Source: Streptosporangiaceae bacterium (GTDB lineage: Bacteria; Actinomycetota; Actinomycetes; Streptosporangiales; Streptosporangiaceae). Taken from it: a stretch of 12,332 nt of DNA. The stretch is taken from the NCBI GenBank assembly GCA_030040475.1, contig JASHTQ010000648.1:1-12332 (forward strand), in the 5' to 3' direction. The notes below the pieces were generated by a model. It searched no databases. It saw nothing but the letters and a program-made list of their open reading frames with translations, and was not told the DNA's origin. Position 1 is the first letter of the stretch. Every line of letters starts with the position of its first letter. A program made the position numbers and the translations under genes. Shown piece after piece: positions 1-11,361 of the stretch.

Positions 1-2101
<2,101 letters not shown>

Positions 2102-2105
<4 letters not shown>

Positions 2106-3649
2106 GACTCCGGCCCTCCTCCCGGCCGCGGGTTCGCGCCCGGCTCCAGCTCTCCTCCCCGGCCCGGGTTCTCGGCGTAGAACTTCAGCAGCGAGTTGCG
2201 CAGCATCGCGATCCGGTAGTCCTGGCTGGCCCGGTGATCGCCCATCGGCGTGCCCGCCCTGGCCAGTTCGTCCGCGGCCGCCGCGACGGTCTCCCGCGTC
2301 CACGGCCGGCCCCGCAGCGCCTCCTCGGCCGCCATCGCCCGCAGCGGCGTGGCCGCCACCCCGCCAAGCCCGATCCTGACCGAGCCGACGACGCCGTCCT
2401 CGAGCCGCAGCGCGTACGCCACGGCCACGCTGGAGATGTCGTCGAACCGCCGCTTGGCGATCTTGTGGAAGGCGGTGACCGGCGCCAGCGGCAGCGGGAT
2501 CCGGATCGTCTTGATCAGCTCGTCGGCGCGTCTGACGCTCTGCCGGTACCCGGTGAAGTAGTCGGCAAGCAGCACCTCCCGCTCGCCCTCGACCGAGGCG
2601 AGCACCAGCGAGGCATCGAGCGCGAGCAGCGCCGGCGGCGTGTCCCCGATCGGCGAGGCGGTCCCGAGGTTGCCGCCCAGCGTGGCCCCGTTCCGTATCA
2701 GCCGTGACGCGAATTGCGGGAACAGCTCGGCCAGCAGCCGAACCTGCCCGCCGAGCCGCCGTTCGATCTCCGAGAGGCTAAGCGCCGCCCCAAGATCAAT
2801 CCGGTCCGCGCCGAACGAGAACTCCCGCAGCTCCTCGATCCGGTCGATGCCGATGCTCAGCTTCGCCCGGGCGTGCCTGATGTTGAGCTCAACCCCCCAG
2901 TCGGTCGACCCGGCCACCAGCCGCGCCCCCGGATTGACCGCGAGCAGTTCCAGCACCCCCGCCAGGTCGGCCGGCCGCACGTAGCTGCCCTGCCCGCTGG
3001 AAACGGCGGTGGCCGCCGCCGGGGGCGCCGTCTTTGCCATCCGCGCCAGCAACGGATCGTCCGCCTCCGGCTGCGCAAGCGCGTAGGCGGCGTCCCGGAT
3101 CGGCCGGTACCCCGTGCACCGGCAGAGGTTTCCGCTAAGCGCATGCAGGTCAAAACCGTTAGCCCCGTGCTCATGGTCGTCCGCCGCATGCCTGCCCCCC
3201 GCGCCGTTGAGCGCGGGCGCCGCGCCGTTCGCCGAGGTCCCCGTGCCGTTGAGCGAAGCGGCGGGCCTGCGCCCTGGCCGGTAGTACTCGGCGGCCATCG
3301 AGCAGATGAAGCCGGGCGTGCAGTACCCGCACTGGGAGCCGCCGCGGTCGGCCATCTCCCGCTGCACTGGGTGCAGCCGCCCCGGTTCTCCCAGCCCCTC
3401 GGCGGTAATGACCTCCTGCTGGTCGAACGCCGCGGCCGGCACCAGGCAGGCGTTGATCGCGACCCAGCGAGTCCGGTTCGCCCCGTCCGGCCGGGCGACA
3501 AGCACGGCGCACGCCCCGCACTCGCCCTCCGCGCAGCCCTCCTTGCACCCGGTAAGCCCGTCGGCGCGCAGCCATTCGAGAAGCGTGACGTGCCCGCCGA
3601 CCTCACCGAGCTCACGAGCCCGGCCGTTGACCATCAGCTGAGGTTTCAC
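2102..3649 (-). CDS. xdhA: Xanthine dehydrogenase, 2Fe-2S/FAD small subunit
   Basis: Electron-transfer subunit of xanthine dehydrogenase (515 aa). An N-terminal plant-ferredoxin-type 2Fe-2S domain carries C39, C44, C47 and C68. A second 2Fe-2S domain carries CGYC (107-110) and CRC (176-178). The FAD domain follows from about residue 220, with the RLVAGSTDWG and NGATLGGNLGTASPIGD loops, and a CO-dehydrogenase-flavoprotein-type C-terminal domain starts near 390. The two cysteine pairs of the second cluster are 65 residues apart; about 31 is usual. The excess is a low-complexity segment holding a three-fold 7-residue repeat (about 132-152), plus a His/Asp-rich stretch. This and a Gly/Pro-rich C-terminal tail make it longer than the roughly 460-residue Rhodobacter protein. 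The GTG start is supported by AGGAG at 3658-3662, 8 nt upstream. The stop overlaps the xdhB start by 4 nt. Confidence 0.95.
3194..3256 (-). repeat. 21-bp repeat x3 inside xdhA (7-residue units)
   Basis: The core GCCGTT recurs at 3203, 3224 and 3245, exactly 21 bp apart. Two of the copies share the 11-mer GCCGTTGAGCG. Read in the xdhA frame this gives SLNGTGT, SANGAAP and ALNGAGG (residues 132-152), a degenerate (S/A)-(L/A)-N-G-(T/A)-(G/A)-x unit. It lies between the two cysteine pairs of the second 2Fe-2S cluster. The exact 21-bp period keeps the frame and points to expansion by replication slippage. Confidence 0.8.
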
Positions 3650-3718
3650 CGCACACGCTCCTGCCTCCGCCGCCGTCTGCCTCCCGGTCGCCTACCGCGA
3701 CTGCCAGCCGTTATGCCC

Positions 3719-3748
3719 GCTGCCAGCCAATTAATGACAGCTAGCAGC
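3719..3748. repeat. Inverted repeat in the xdhA leader region
   Basis: GCTGCCAGC (3719-3727) and GCTAGCAGC (3740-3748) are complementary at 8 of 9 positions around a 12-nt AT-rich loop containing AATTAATG. It could be an RNA hairpin in the xdhA leader or a protein site. A 9-bp direct repeat CTGCCAGCC (3701-3709, 3720-3728) overlaps the left arm. No T-run follows, so a terminator is unlikely. Confidence 0.3.
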
Positions 3749-3858
3749 GATCTGCGGCCGCTGGCCCGCCCTGCGGCGATCCGCCAGGCGCACCCCGGCG
3801 CGTTCCTTGCCTACCACCCGACGATAGCTCGTCCCGTCCTAAATATCCAGATCATAAT

Positions 3859-3884
3859 GAAAACTTTTTTCCGTATTATGGATA
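3859..3884. promoter_or_regulatory. Putative operator A, upstream of xdhA
   Basis: An AT-rich island in GC-rich DNA. It reads GAAAACTTTTTTC, C, GTATTAT, GGATA, so it fits GAA-N7-TTC-N8-GGA exactly. The right part, TTCC-GTATTAT-GGAT, is close to a 15-bp palindrome, and TATCC at 3844-3848 mirrors GGATA at 3880-3884. The same spaced pattern occurs upstream of hyi, uox and the regulator gene. I infer a binding site for the cluster's IclR-family regulator; nothing in the sequence proves which protein binds it. Confidence 0.6.
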
Positions 3885-3896
3885 GGACGGCCATCC

Positions 3897-3918
3897 GGTA
3901 CAGTCCAGGTACAGTCCA
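3897..3918. repeat. Tandem 11-bp direct repeat in the xdhA upstream region
   Basis: GGTACAGTCCA occurs twice with no gap (3897-3907, 3908-3918), both copies perfect. The period is one helical turn. It lies 13 bp from operator A, on the side away from xdhA. The second copy runs into the 10-bp perfect palindrome TCCACGTGGA (3915-3924). It could be an activator site or a chance duplication. Confidence 0.6.
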
Positions 3919-3991
3919 CGTGGAACGGTATGACACGCGATGGACCACCAGGGGCACGAAGGTCCTTGCACTAGTCACCGGCCTTGTCGGC

Positions 3992-3998
3992 AGGAGGG
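3992..3998 (+). promoter_or_regulatory. Ribosome binding site fixing the start at 4004
   Basis: AGGAGGG, with 5 nt to the ATG at 4004. The open frame continues far upstream, through the intergenic region and antisense to xdhA, so this strong site is the main reason for placing the start here. Confidence 0.75.
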
Positions 3999-4003
3999 CA
4001 GCG

Positions 4004-4570
4004 ATGGCTCAAGTCCCTTCGCACGTTGATGTTTCGGAGCCGCTCGGCGCCAGGCCGCTGGCCCAGGTCGCCGTCTACCCCATCGGGGCCCACTGGGCCA
4101 TGATCAGCCGCCGCCGGGGCCCGATGATCGCCAGGCTCGCGCTCGGCCGTCAGCCAGATTCCGATCGGGCGCAGACGCCGTGCTTCCGCGTGTCCCACAG
4201 TGCCGCCCGGATCCTTCCCGGCGCCCCCGGCGCCGGCCCCGTCGTGCGGGTTCCCGTGGCGAAGTCCGGGGCTATCCTGGCGGTCACCACCGCGGAGCTC
4301 GCGCTGGTTGGGTACGAGCTCCACGGGGCATCCCTGACGGCCGGGCAGGTGATCCTCCGGGTGCCGCGTAGCGAGGTAAAGACGGCGCTGCTCGGCCGCG
4401 GTCGGCCCGGGATCCGCGGCACCGCTCCACGCCCGCTCACGATCGTGCTGGTCAACGGCGACACCTGGCGGCTGGAGGTCTTCCGGATCGACGAGAAACG
4501 CGCCGAGGCCGTCTTCCAGGCGCTCGCAGCCGACGATCCGCCGCCGGAACCGCCCAGCGGCAGCGATTGA
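4004..4570 (+). CDS. Conserved-looking protein of unknown function, possible PH-like domain
   Basis: 188 aa, no recognised enzyme motif, no signal peptide and no membrane segment. The N-terminal half (about 15-80) is basic and Pro/Gly-rich. From about 80 to 174 there is a run of predicted beta strands (ILAVTTAELALVGYEL, QVILRVPRSEVKTALL, LTIVLVNGDTWRLEVF) ending in a helix, DEKRAEAVFQALAA. This strands-then-helix order, with a G-D-T-W-R-L-E-V turn, resembles small actinobacterial PH-like (bPH/GRAM-type) proteins; that is an inference from pattern only. The tail is Asp/Pro-rich. It is the only plus-strand gene among the catabolic genes, lies tail-to-tail with uox (28-nt gap) and shares its upstream region with xdhA. 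It may be co-controlled by operator A, but a role in purine metabolism is not shown. Confidence 0.75.
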   Translation: MAQVPSHVDVSEPLGARPLAQVAVYPIGAHWAMISRRRGPMIARLALGRQPDSDRAQTPCFRVSHSAARILPGAPGAGPVVRVPVAKSGAILAVTTAELALVGYELHGASLTAGQVILRVPRSEVKTALLGRGRPGIRGTAPRPLTIVLVNGDTWRLEVFRIDEKRAEAVFQALAADDPPPEPPSGSD

Positions 4571-4598
4571 GGAACTGCCTCCCCGCTCTTGGGCACGG

Positions 4599-5492
4599 TC
4601 AGCAGAAACCCGGCACAGATTGCCACGCCCTGCCGGGGTCGGGTGCGTCGTCGCGGGTCACCGTGCCCTCGATCAGGCCGTAAGGACGATCCGCGGCGTA
4701 GTACACCTCGTTGTCGTTGGGCAGCCCGTACGGACTGAGGTCCACAAGGAAGTGGTGCTTGTTCGGCATCGACATCCGGATCTCCGCCACCTCGGGGTGG
4801 GCTTCGAGCGCCTGCTCGCCCATGTAGTACAGCGTCTGCTGAAGTGCCAGGCTGTGCTTGGCGGCGAATGACTCGATCAGGATCCGCCGCACGTCGGCGT
4901 AGCTCTTGGCCCAGTCCACGTCGGTACCCGTGTAACGCCAGCGTGCGGTGACCGCGGTCGCCAGGATACGGTCCGTGGTCTCCGCCAGCGACGTGTACCT
5001 GTCGCGCGGGAACCCCCAGAACTCCGACCCGGTCGACTTGAGCACAACCACGTCGGTCAGGCCCGATACCACCCAGGCCTGATCGCCGTCGATGGTCGCG
5101 ACTGTCGTCCGGGTGCCGCCTCCGGCCCGGGTGAAGGCGTGCCCGTGCTCGGCGCCGTCGACCACGATCCGGTCCCAGCCGTACTCCTCGATGCTCACCC
5201 TTGCGCCGGTCACCCACTCGAAGTCGGCCACGAAGTGCCTGCCGAGGCGCAGCGCGAACTCCTCGATCTCGCCGACCCCGTACCGCTGGGCGAACGCGTA
5301 GACGGTGTTCTTCTGCGTGTCGGTGGCGACGACATGGGAGTTGTCGCCCTCCAGGTGCGCGGACGCGAAGTCGCCCCGCAGCGCGGTCGACACGTTCAGG
5401 TCCCTGATCTGGTGCCTGTCGCCGTCACGGGTGACGTGGACCAGGCGGACCTCCGCCTTGCCGTACTGGTTGTCGCCGAAGGTGATGGCCAT
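4599..5492 (-). CDS. uox: Urate oxidase (uricase)
   Basis: Cofactor-free oxidation of urate to 5-hydroxyisourate, the step after xanthine dehydrogenase. The 297-residue length fits the family, made of two tunnelling-fold repeats. Residues matching the characterised Aspergillus enzyme are visible: K12 in YGKAEVRLV, T57-D58 in VVATDTQKNT, F158 in GSEFWGF, R175 in DRILAT and H246 in MPNKHHF. NEVYYAADRPYG is a typical C-terminal segment. I chose the ATG at 5492 because GGAG (5499-5502) sits 6 nt upstream; an in-frame GTG at 5504 would add MEFI but has a poor ribosome site. It is the last gene of the hyi operon, 42 nt after alc, and that gap holds an operator-like element, so it may also be transcribed or controlled on its own. 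Confidence 0.96.
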   Translation of the reverse strand: MAITFGDNQYGKAEVRLVHVTRDGDRHQIRDLNVSTALRGDFASAHLEGDNSHVVATDTQKNTVYAFAQRYGVGEIEEFALRLGRHFVADFEWVTGARVSIEEYGWDRIVVDGAEHGHAFTRAGGGTRTTVATIDGDQAWVVSGLTDVVVLKSTGSEFWGFPRDRYTSLAETTDRILATAVTARWRYTGTDVDWAKSYADVRRILIESFAAKHSLALQQTLYYMGEQALEAHPEVAEIRMSMPNKHHFLVDLSPYGLPNDNEVYYAADRPYGLIEGTVTRDDAPDPGRAWQSVPGFC

Positions 5493-5498
5493 GATGAA

Positions 5499-5502
5499 CT
5501 CC
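5499..5502 (-). promoter_or_regulatory. Ribosome binding site deciding the uox start
   Basis: GGAG on the minus strand, 6 nt before the ATG at 5492. It lies inside the extension that would begin at GTG 5504, so it favours the shorter form. Confidence 0.6.
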
Positions 5503-5520
5503 ACGATCTCTCGTACTACA

Positions 5521-5545
5521 GAAATTATTTTTCATTACACGGAAA
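5521..5545. promoter_or_regulatory. Putative operator B, between alc and uox
   Basis: GAAATTATTTTTC, ATTACAC, GGAAA. It matches the pattern of the other three elements except for one base fewer between TTC and GGA (N7 rather than N8). The alc stop codon (5535-5537) lies inside it, and its near edge is 28 bp upstream of the uox ATG. I infer local control of uox or a roadblock inside the operon. It is the weakest of the four copies, and no clear -35/-10 pair is visible. Confidence 0.45.
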
Positions 5546-6656
5546 CCCGAAACGATTCGCGCACTTCCGGCGGCAGGTCCGCCAGCCCTCCCCGCGATCC
5601 CGCCCGCCGGGCCGCCTCGTCCGCGTCACGGCCGGCCGTCCGCAGCAGGCCTGTCAGTTGCGGCCCGGGCAGCAGGCGCAAGAACCGGTCCGCGAGCGCC
5701 GCCCGTGCCGCAGGCGTGGGCGTGCCGAACACCCGCAGCCGGGCCATGCCACCATCCGGGTAGACGTCGAGGCGCACCTGCCCGGCCACCGGGGCGCCCG
5801 CGACGGCGAACCGGTGCCGCGTGTCGGGCTGCAGAGCGGTCCGGTCAAGCAGCAGCCCGCCGTCGTAGCCGAGCGTCGCCCAGCCAGGCGCGTTGCCCAC
5901 GAAGTGCGAGGTGTCCAGCTCGACGACCTCGACGGACCCGGCGCAGGCCAGCCGCACCGCCACCCAGTCGTTGCCGTCGTCACGGCGCCTTGAGGTCTCC
6001 CAGCCGTCCCCCATCACCCGCGCCAGGCCGGGCATGAGCAGGTTGGCGGGGGAGGAGTAGAACATGTTGCTGCAGCCCGTGACGACCGCGCCGTTCTCGA
6101 TCGCGGCCAGGTCGATCGTCGCGGGCAGCAACCGCGGGTCAGGGACCGGCTCGCCGTAGACCCGCAGCCTGGCCACCCCGCCGTCGGGGAACATCGTCAG
6201 CCGGACGTGGCTGAACCGCTGCTCGACGTCCACGTCGAACTCGTTGCGGGCGTCGCCGTCCACCGAGCTGCGCGGGACCAGGGTCGTCCACTGCGTCGCG
6301 GCAAGCTCGGCGGGTGCCGGGTAGCCGTCCGCCCCGCACGCCTCGACCGACACCTCGGGCGGGTAGTTGCCGGTGAAGTACGAGGTGTCGACGACCACCC
6401 GGCGCACCACGCCGGCGCAGCCGAGCCGCACGATCGCGCTGTCGCCCTGCCCATCACCGGCGGGTTCGCGGCGCCTGCGGGTCTCCCACCCGTCCATGAT
6501 CTGGCCCTTGTTGCCGAACGTGTGCGGCTGGAACACCGGGTCCTCGGGCTTGATCAGGTTCTCCCTGTCGGCGAACAGTTCGTCGTTGGCGTAGATCACG
6601 CCGGCCCCGATCGACCGCGACGCCAGGTCCACCCACTGCTTACCGTCGTTGCCCAT
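5535..6656 (-). CDS. alc: Allantoicase
   Basis: Hydrolyses allantoate to ureidoglycolate and urea (373 aa). The two allantoicase repeats are clear in the protein: MDGWETRRRR (54-63) matches GDGWETSRRR (216-225), VVVDTSYFTGN (87-97) matches VELDTSHFVGN (245-255), and VRLTMFPDGGVARLRVYG (151-168) matches VRLDVYPDGGMARLRVFG (294-311). Residues 320-373 form an extra helical, Arg/Ala-rich C-terminal tail that I cannot assign. The ATG at 6656 has AAGGGA (6664-6669) 7 nt upstream. The gene follows the glycerate kinase stop by 15 nt, so it is in the same transcription unit. Finding allantoicase implies the allantoicase/ureidoglycolate lyase branch rather than allantoate amidohydrolase. Confidence 0.95.
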   Translation of the reverse strand: MGNDGKQWVDLASRSIGAGVIYANDELFADRENLIKPEDPVFQPHTFGNKGQIMDGWETRRRREPAGDGQGDSAIVRLGCAGVVRRVVVDTSYFTGNYPPEVSVEACGADGYPAPAELAATQWTTLVPRSSVDGDARNEFDVDVEQRFSHVRLTMFPDGGVARLRVYGEPVPDPRLLPATIDLAAIENGAVVTGCSNMFYSSPANLLMPGLARVMGDGWETSRRRDDGNDWVAVRLACAGSVEVVELDTSHFVGNAPGWATLGYDGGLLLDRTALQPDTRHRFAVAGAPVAGQVRLDVYPDGGMARLRVFGTPTPAARAALADRFLRLLPGPQLTGLLRTAGRDADEAARRAGSRGGLADLPPEVRESFRVSV

Positions 6657-6671
6657 GCCTCAGTCCCTTGA

Positions 6672-7814
6672 TCAGAACGCCCGTTGATCAACAGGCGAGC
6701 CCAGCCGGTCCCTGGCTATCTCCCGCCCCACGCGCTCGAGCAGCGCGCTCGCCTCGGTGCTTGACCTCGCCGGATCGGGCTCGAGGTCGGTCAGCTGGTA
6801 GACCGCGCGGATCCCGGCCGCGGCGAGCTGTGTCCTGGTCAGCGTGCTGCGCCCGACCACCGCCACCACAGGGATGCCGTGCCGGGCCGCGGCCCGCGCC
6901 ACCCCCACCGGCGCCTTTCCCGACAGGCTCTGCTCGTCGAGCGAGCCCTCGCCGGTAATCACCAGCGCCGTGCCGGCCAGCGCCGCGTCGAAATCCGCCA
7001 GGCCGAGCACCAGGCCGATGCCCGGCCGCGGCTCGGCGCCAAGCACGGCAAGCGCCGCGAAGCCGACCCCGCCGGCCGCGCCTGCGCCGGGTGCCTGTGA
7101 CCAGTCCGTGCCGACGACCTCCGCCACCACGGCCGCCCAGCGCCGCAGCCCGCCAGCGAGCTCGATGACCTGGTCCGGCGAGGCGCCCTTCTGCGGCCCG
7201 TACACCTCCGCCGCGCCGTCCGGGCCGGTCAGCGGGTTGGCCACGTCGGTCGCGAGGATGACAGGACAGCCCCGCAGCGCCGGATCCAATCCGCGGAGAT
7301 CCAGCGAGGCGACGTTCCGAAGCGCCGCGCCACCGCGGCCGATCGCCACGCCCCGGGAGTCGAGGACCCGCGCGCCGAGCGCCTGGAGCATCCCGGCGCC
7401 GCCGTCCGTGCTGGCGCTGCCGCCGACGCCGAAGACGATCCGCCGCGCGCCGGCCGCCAGCGCGGCCGCCAGCACCTGCCCGGCCCCGAAGCTGGATGCC
7501 GTGAGCGGCTCGCGACGGCCGCCTGGCAGCAGCATCAGGCCGCAGGCGCACGCCAGCTCGACGACCGCCGTCTCCGCGCGCCGCGCGTAGGCCGCGTGCA
7601 CCGGTTCGCCGGTCGGGCCGGCCACCGTGACAGGCATCCGCTCGAACCCGGCCGCCACGGCCGCGTCGACCGTCCCGTCCCCGCCGTCGGCCACCGGGAT
7701 GGCGACAAGCTCGGCCGTCGGGCACGAGGCCCGCAGGCCAGCGGCGATCGCCGCCGCGACCTGAGTGGCCGACAGCGATCCCTTGAACTTGTCCGGCGCG
7801 ATGACGATTCGCAT
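6672..7814 (-). CDS. glxK: Glycerate kinase
   Basis: Phosphorylates glycerate with ATP, the last step that feeds glyoxylate carbon into glycolysis. The 380-aa length is typical of the GarK/GlxK family (Pfam Gly_kinase), whose characterised E. coli members make 2-phosphoglycerate. Motifs visible are APDKFKGSLSA at the N-terminus, IPVADGGDGTVDA, FGVGGSASTDGGAGMLQALG, TDVANPLTGPDGAA-VYGPQKGA and TGEGSLDEQSLSGKAP. I chose the ATG at 7814, which begins MRIVIAPDKF; the frame stays open for 13 more codons into the gcl 3' end, but those residues do not look like the family. Only 4 nt separate it from the gcl stop and the ribosome site is weak (GGAC about 11 nt upstream), so translation probably depends on coupling to gcl. 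The symbol follows E. coli usage. Confidence 0.94.
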   Translation of the reverse strand: MRIVIAPDKFKGSLSATQVAAAIAAGLRASCPTAELVAIPVADGGDGTVDAAVAAGFERMPVTVAGPTGEPVHAAYARRAETAVVELACACGLMLLPGGRREPLTASSFGAGQVLAAALAAGARRIVFGVGGSASTDGGAGMLQALGARVLDSRGVAIGRGGAALRNVASLDLRGLDPALRGCPVILATDVANPLTGPDGAAEVYGPQKGASPDQVIELAGGLRRWAAVVAEVVGTDWSQAPGAGAAGGVGFAALAVLGAEPRPGIGLVLGLADFDAALAGTALVITGEGSLDEQSLSGKAPVGVARAAARHGIPVVAVVGRSTLTRTQLAAAGIRAVYQLTDLEPDPARSSTEASALLERVGREIARDRLGSPVDQRAF

Positions 7815-7818
7815 CAGG

Positions 7819-9596
<1,778 letters not shown>

Positions 9597-9597
<1 letters not shown>

Positions 9598-10487
9598 CAC
9601 GATTCCTCCTCTCGCCCGGACAGCTGGGCGACCAGCTTGAGCAGCGCGGAATGATCGAGCCCGCCGTCTCCCTGCGCCTTCAGCGACGCGACAAGCTGCG
9701 CGGCGACCGCGCCGAGCGGGATCACCACGCCGGCCTCCCGGGCGGCGGCGGTGACGATGCCCATGTCCTTGTCGTGCAGCGCGATCCGGAAGCCTGGGGT
9801 GAAGTTACGGGCCAGCATCGAGGCACCCTTGCGCTGCAGCACCGTGCTGCCGGCCAGCCCGCCGCCGAGCACGCGCAGCGCCGCCTCGGTGTCGACGCCG
9901 TAGGCCTCGAGGAACACGATCGCCTCTGCGAGCAGCTCGATGTTGCCCGCGACGATGAGCTGGTTCGCGGCCTTGACCGTCTGCCCCGAGCCGGCCGGCC
10001 CGACGTGGACGATCGTCTTGCCCACGGCGTCGAAGACCGGCGCCGCGGCCTCGAAGTCGGCGGCCGCGCCCCCGACCATGATCGAAAGCACGCCCTCGAT
10101 GGCTCCCTGCTCGCCGCCTGATACCGGCGCGTCAAGCACCCGGAAGCCGCGCTCGGCGCCCTCGCCGGCCAGCGCCGCCGCCACGTCGGGGCGGATGCTC
10201 GAGAAGTCGATGATCAGGGCTCCGGCCGGCGCGTTCTCGAACACGCCCCCCGGGCCTGCCAGCACCGAACGCACGTCGGCGGAGTCCGGCACCATCGTCG
10301 CCACCACGTCGGCGTCACGGACCGCTTCGGCGATATCGGCCGCCCCGCGGCCTCCGGCGGCGACAAGCTGCTCGACCCGAGCCGGGCTGCGGTTGTACCC
10401 GGTAACCTCGAACCCTGCCTTGACCAGGTTGGCCGCCATCGGCGCGCCCATGATGCCCAGCCCGATGAACCCGATGCGCGTGCTCAC
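9597..10487 (-). CDS. glxR: Tartronate semialdehyde reductase
   Basis: NAD(P)H-dependent reduction of tartronate semialdehyde to D-glycerate (296 aa), in the beta-hydroxyacid dehydrogenase family. The Rossmann motif [16 protein letters not shown] is at residues 6-21. The substrate loop [14 protein letters not shown] is at 119-132. The catalytic lysine K172 is in [10 protein letters not shown], and HDKDMGIV is at 238-245. Family membership alone would not separate it from 3-hydroxyisobutyrate dehydrogenase; the position between hyi and gcl decides. The start is GTG, with AAGGAG (10493-10498) 5 nt upstream, overlapping the hyi stop by 4 nt (GTGA). The stop overlaps the gcl start by 1 nt. Confidence 0.94.
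9605..9610 (-). promoter_or_regulatory. Ribosome binding site of gcl inside the glxR 3' end
   Basis: AGGAGG on the minus strand, 7 nt before ATG 9597 and 4 nt before GTG 9600, so it favours the ATG. It encodes part of the glxR C-terminus (REEES), so translating glxR would expose or reload this site. Confidence 0.75.
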
Positions 10488-11323
10488 GACTGCTCCTTCC
10501 CCGCGGGTCCGGCGCGGCGCTCCCTCGGCAGCCAGGCCAGGCTTGCCTCGGTGGTGCCTGTCGGCTTGTATTCCAGGCTGACCCAGCCCCGATACCCGTG
10601 ATCTTCCAGCGCGACCAGGTAGCGGTCCAGGTCCAGCCGACCGCTGCCTGGCTCGCCGCGGCCGGGCGCGTCGGCGATCTGCACGTGGGCGGTGACGCCG
10701 GTGTAGGCGGCGATGGCCGCGTCCACGTCGTCACCGTTGCTTGCCAGGTGGTAGAGGTCGCAAAGGAAGCCGACGTTCGCGGCACCCGCCGCGCGGGCCC
10801 GGTTCACCACGGCCACGGCGTCGGCGGCGGTACGCAGCGGATAGGGCTTAGGCCCGCTGACCGGCTCGATCAGCACGGTGGCGCCGCCGCCGGCCGCCGC
10901 CTTCGCCGCGAGCGCGATGTTCTCCACGGCGAGTTCGTCCTGGGCGGCCGGGTCCACCCCGTCGATCCGGTTCCCGTACAGCGCGTTGAACCCGCGCACG
11001 CCGAGCCGTTCGCCGATCCCGGCGGTCACGTCGATGTTGTCGCGGAACTGCGAGCTGCGGCCGGGGATCGACAGCACGCCGCAGTCGGGGCCCGCCAGGT
11101 CGCCCGCGAAGAAGTTCAGGCCGATCAGCGCCACGCCGGCCTCTTCGATGGCCGCGATGAAGGCATCTACGTCACGATCGGGCGGCACCGGCGTCGCGAA
11201 CGGCCACCAGAACTCCACCGCCGTGAATCCGGCGGCCCGCGCCGCGGCCGGGCGCCGCAGCAGGGGCTCCTCGGTGAACAACAGCGAGCAGTTGGCCAGG
11301 TAAGGAAGTGAGTGAGTCATCAT
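10484..11323 (-). CDS. hyi: Hydroxypyruvate isomerase
   Basis: Interconverts hydroxypyruvate and tartronate semialdehyde (279 aa); sugar-phosphate-isomerase-like TIM barrel related to endonuclease IV. The N-terminal strand HSLPYLANCSLLFTE and the GFTAVEFWWPF segment fit the family. The two catalytic glutamates are probably E153 (VLIEPVSG) and E251 (SLEYKP), with D189 and H192 (CDLYHLA) and H213 as likely metal-site residues. The loop usually close to PGRHEPGTGE reads PGRGEPGSGR here, a small departure. First gene of the hyi-glxR-gcl-glycerate kinase-alc-uox operon. Two adjacent ATGs (11323, 11320) are possible starts. The ribosome site is poor (GGAA directly before the first ATG, about 5 nt before the second), so the downstream ATG may be the true one. 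The tail GPAGKEQS overlaps glxR. Confidence 0.92.
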   Translation of the reverse strand: MMTHSLPYLANCSLLFTEEPLLRRPAAARAAGFTAVEFWWPFATPVPPDRDVDAFIAAIEEAGVALIGLNFFAGDLAGPDCGVLSIPGRSSQFRDNIDVTAGIGERLGVRGFNALYGNRIDGVDPAAQDELAVENIALAAKAAAGGGATVLIEPVSGPKPYPLRTAADAVAVVNRARAAGAANVGFLCDLYHLASNGDDVDAAIAAYTGVTAHVQIADAPGRGEPGSGRLDLDRYLVALEDHGYRGWVSLEYKPTGTTEASLAWLPRERRAGPAGKEQS

Positions 11324-11335
11324 TTTCCGTATCCC

Positions 11336-11361
11336 GAAAGTTTTTTTCCATTTATTGGATA
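11336..11361. promoter_or_regulatory. Putative operator C, at the hyi promoter
   Basis: GAAAGTTTTTTTC, C, ATTTATT, GGATA, an exact fit to GAA-N7-TTC-N8-GGA. The right part, TTCC-ATTTATT-GGAT, is close to a palindrome. A further TTC at 11325-11327 sits 11 bp before the GAA, so this copy may have four half-sites spaced 11, 10 and 11 bp. It ends 12 bp upstream of the first hyi ATG and overlaps the presumed transcription start, a position suited to repression. Confidence 0.6.

Larger units (their letters stand above)
3650..4003. promoter_or_regulatory. Divergent intergenic control region, xdhA / unknown gene
   Basis: This 354-bp region lies between the divergent xdhA (-) and the plus-strand gene at 4004. 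I see no convincing ORF or RNA gene in it. It holds the xdhA ribosome binding site (3658-3662), a 9-nt inverted repeat with one mismatch (GCTGCCAGC 3719-3727 / GCTAGCAGC 3740-3748), an AT-rich operator-like element at 3859-3884, a tandem 11-bp repeat at 3897-3918, the palindrome TCCACGTGGA at 3915-3924 and the plus-strand ribosome binding site at 3992-3998. The operator-like element is about 210 bp from the xdhA start, so the xdhA transcript may have a long leader. I could not fix a -35/-10 pair for either direction. TATTAT (3874-3879), or CATAAT read on the minus strand (3875-3880), are possible -10 elements. Confidence 0.6.

Noticed and set aside
2714..4003. Upstream extension of the plus-strand gene at 4004
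   Set aside because: It runs antisense through xdhA and the intergenic operator region; the strong AGGAGGG before ATG 4004 marks the true start.
4569..4581. Possible terminator hairpin in the convergent gap (GAGG-N5-CCTC)
   Set aside because: Only a 4-bp stem and no T-run; too weak to call.
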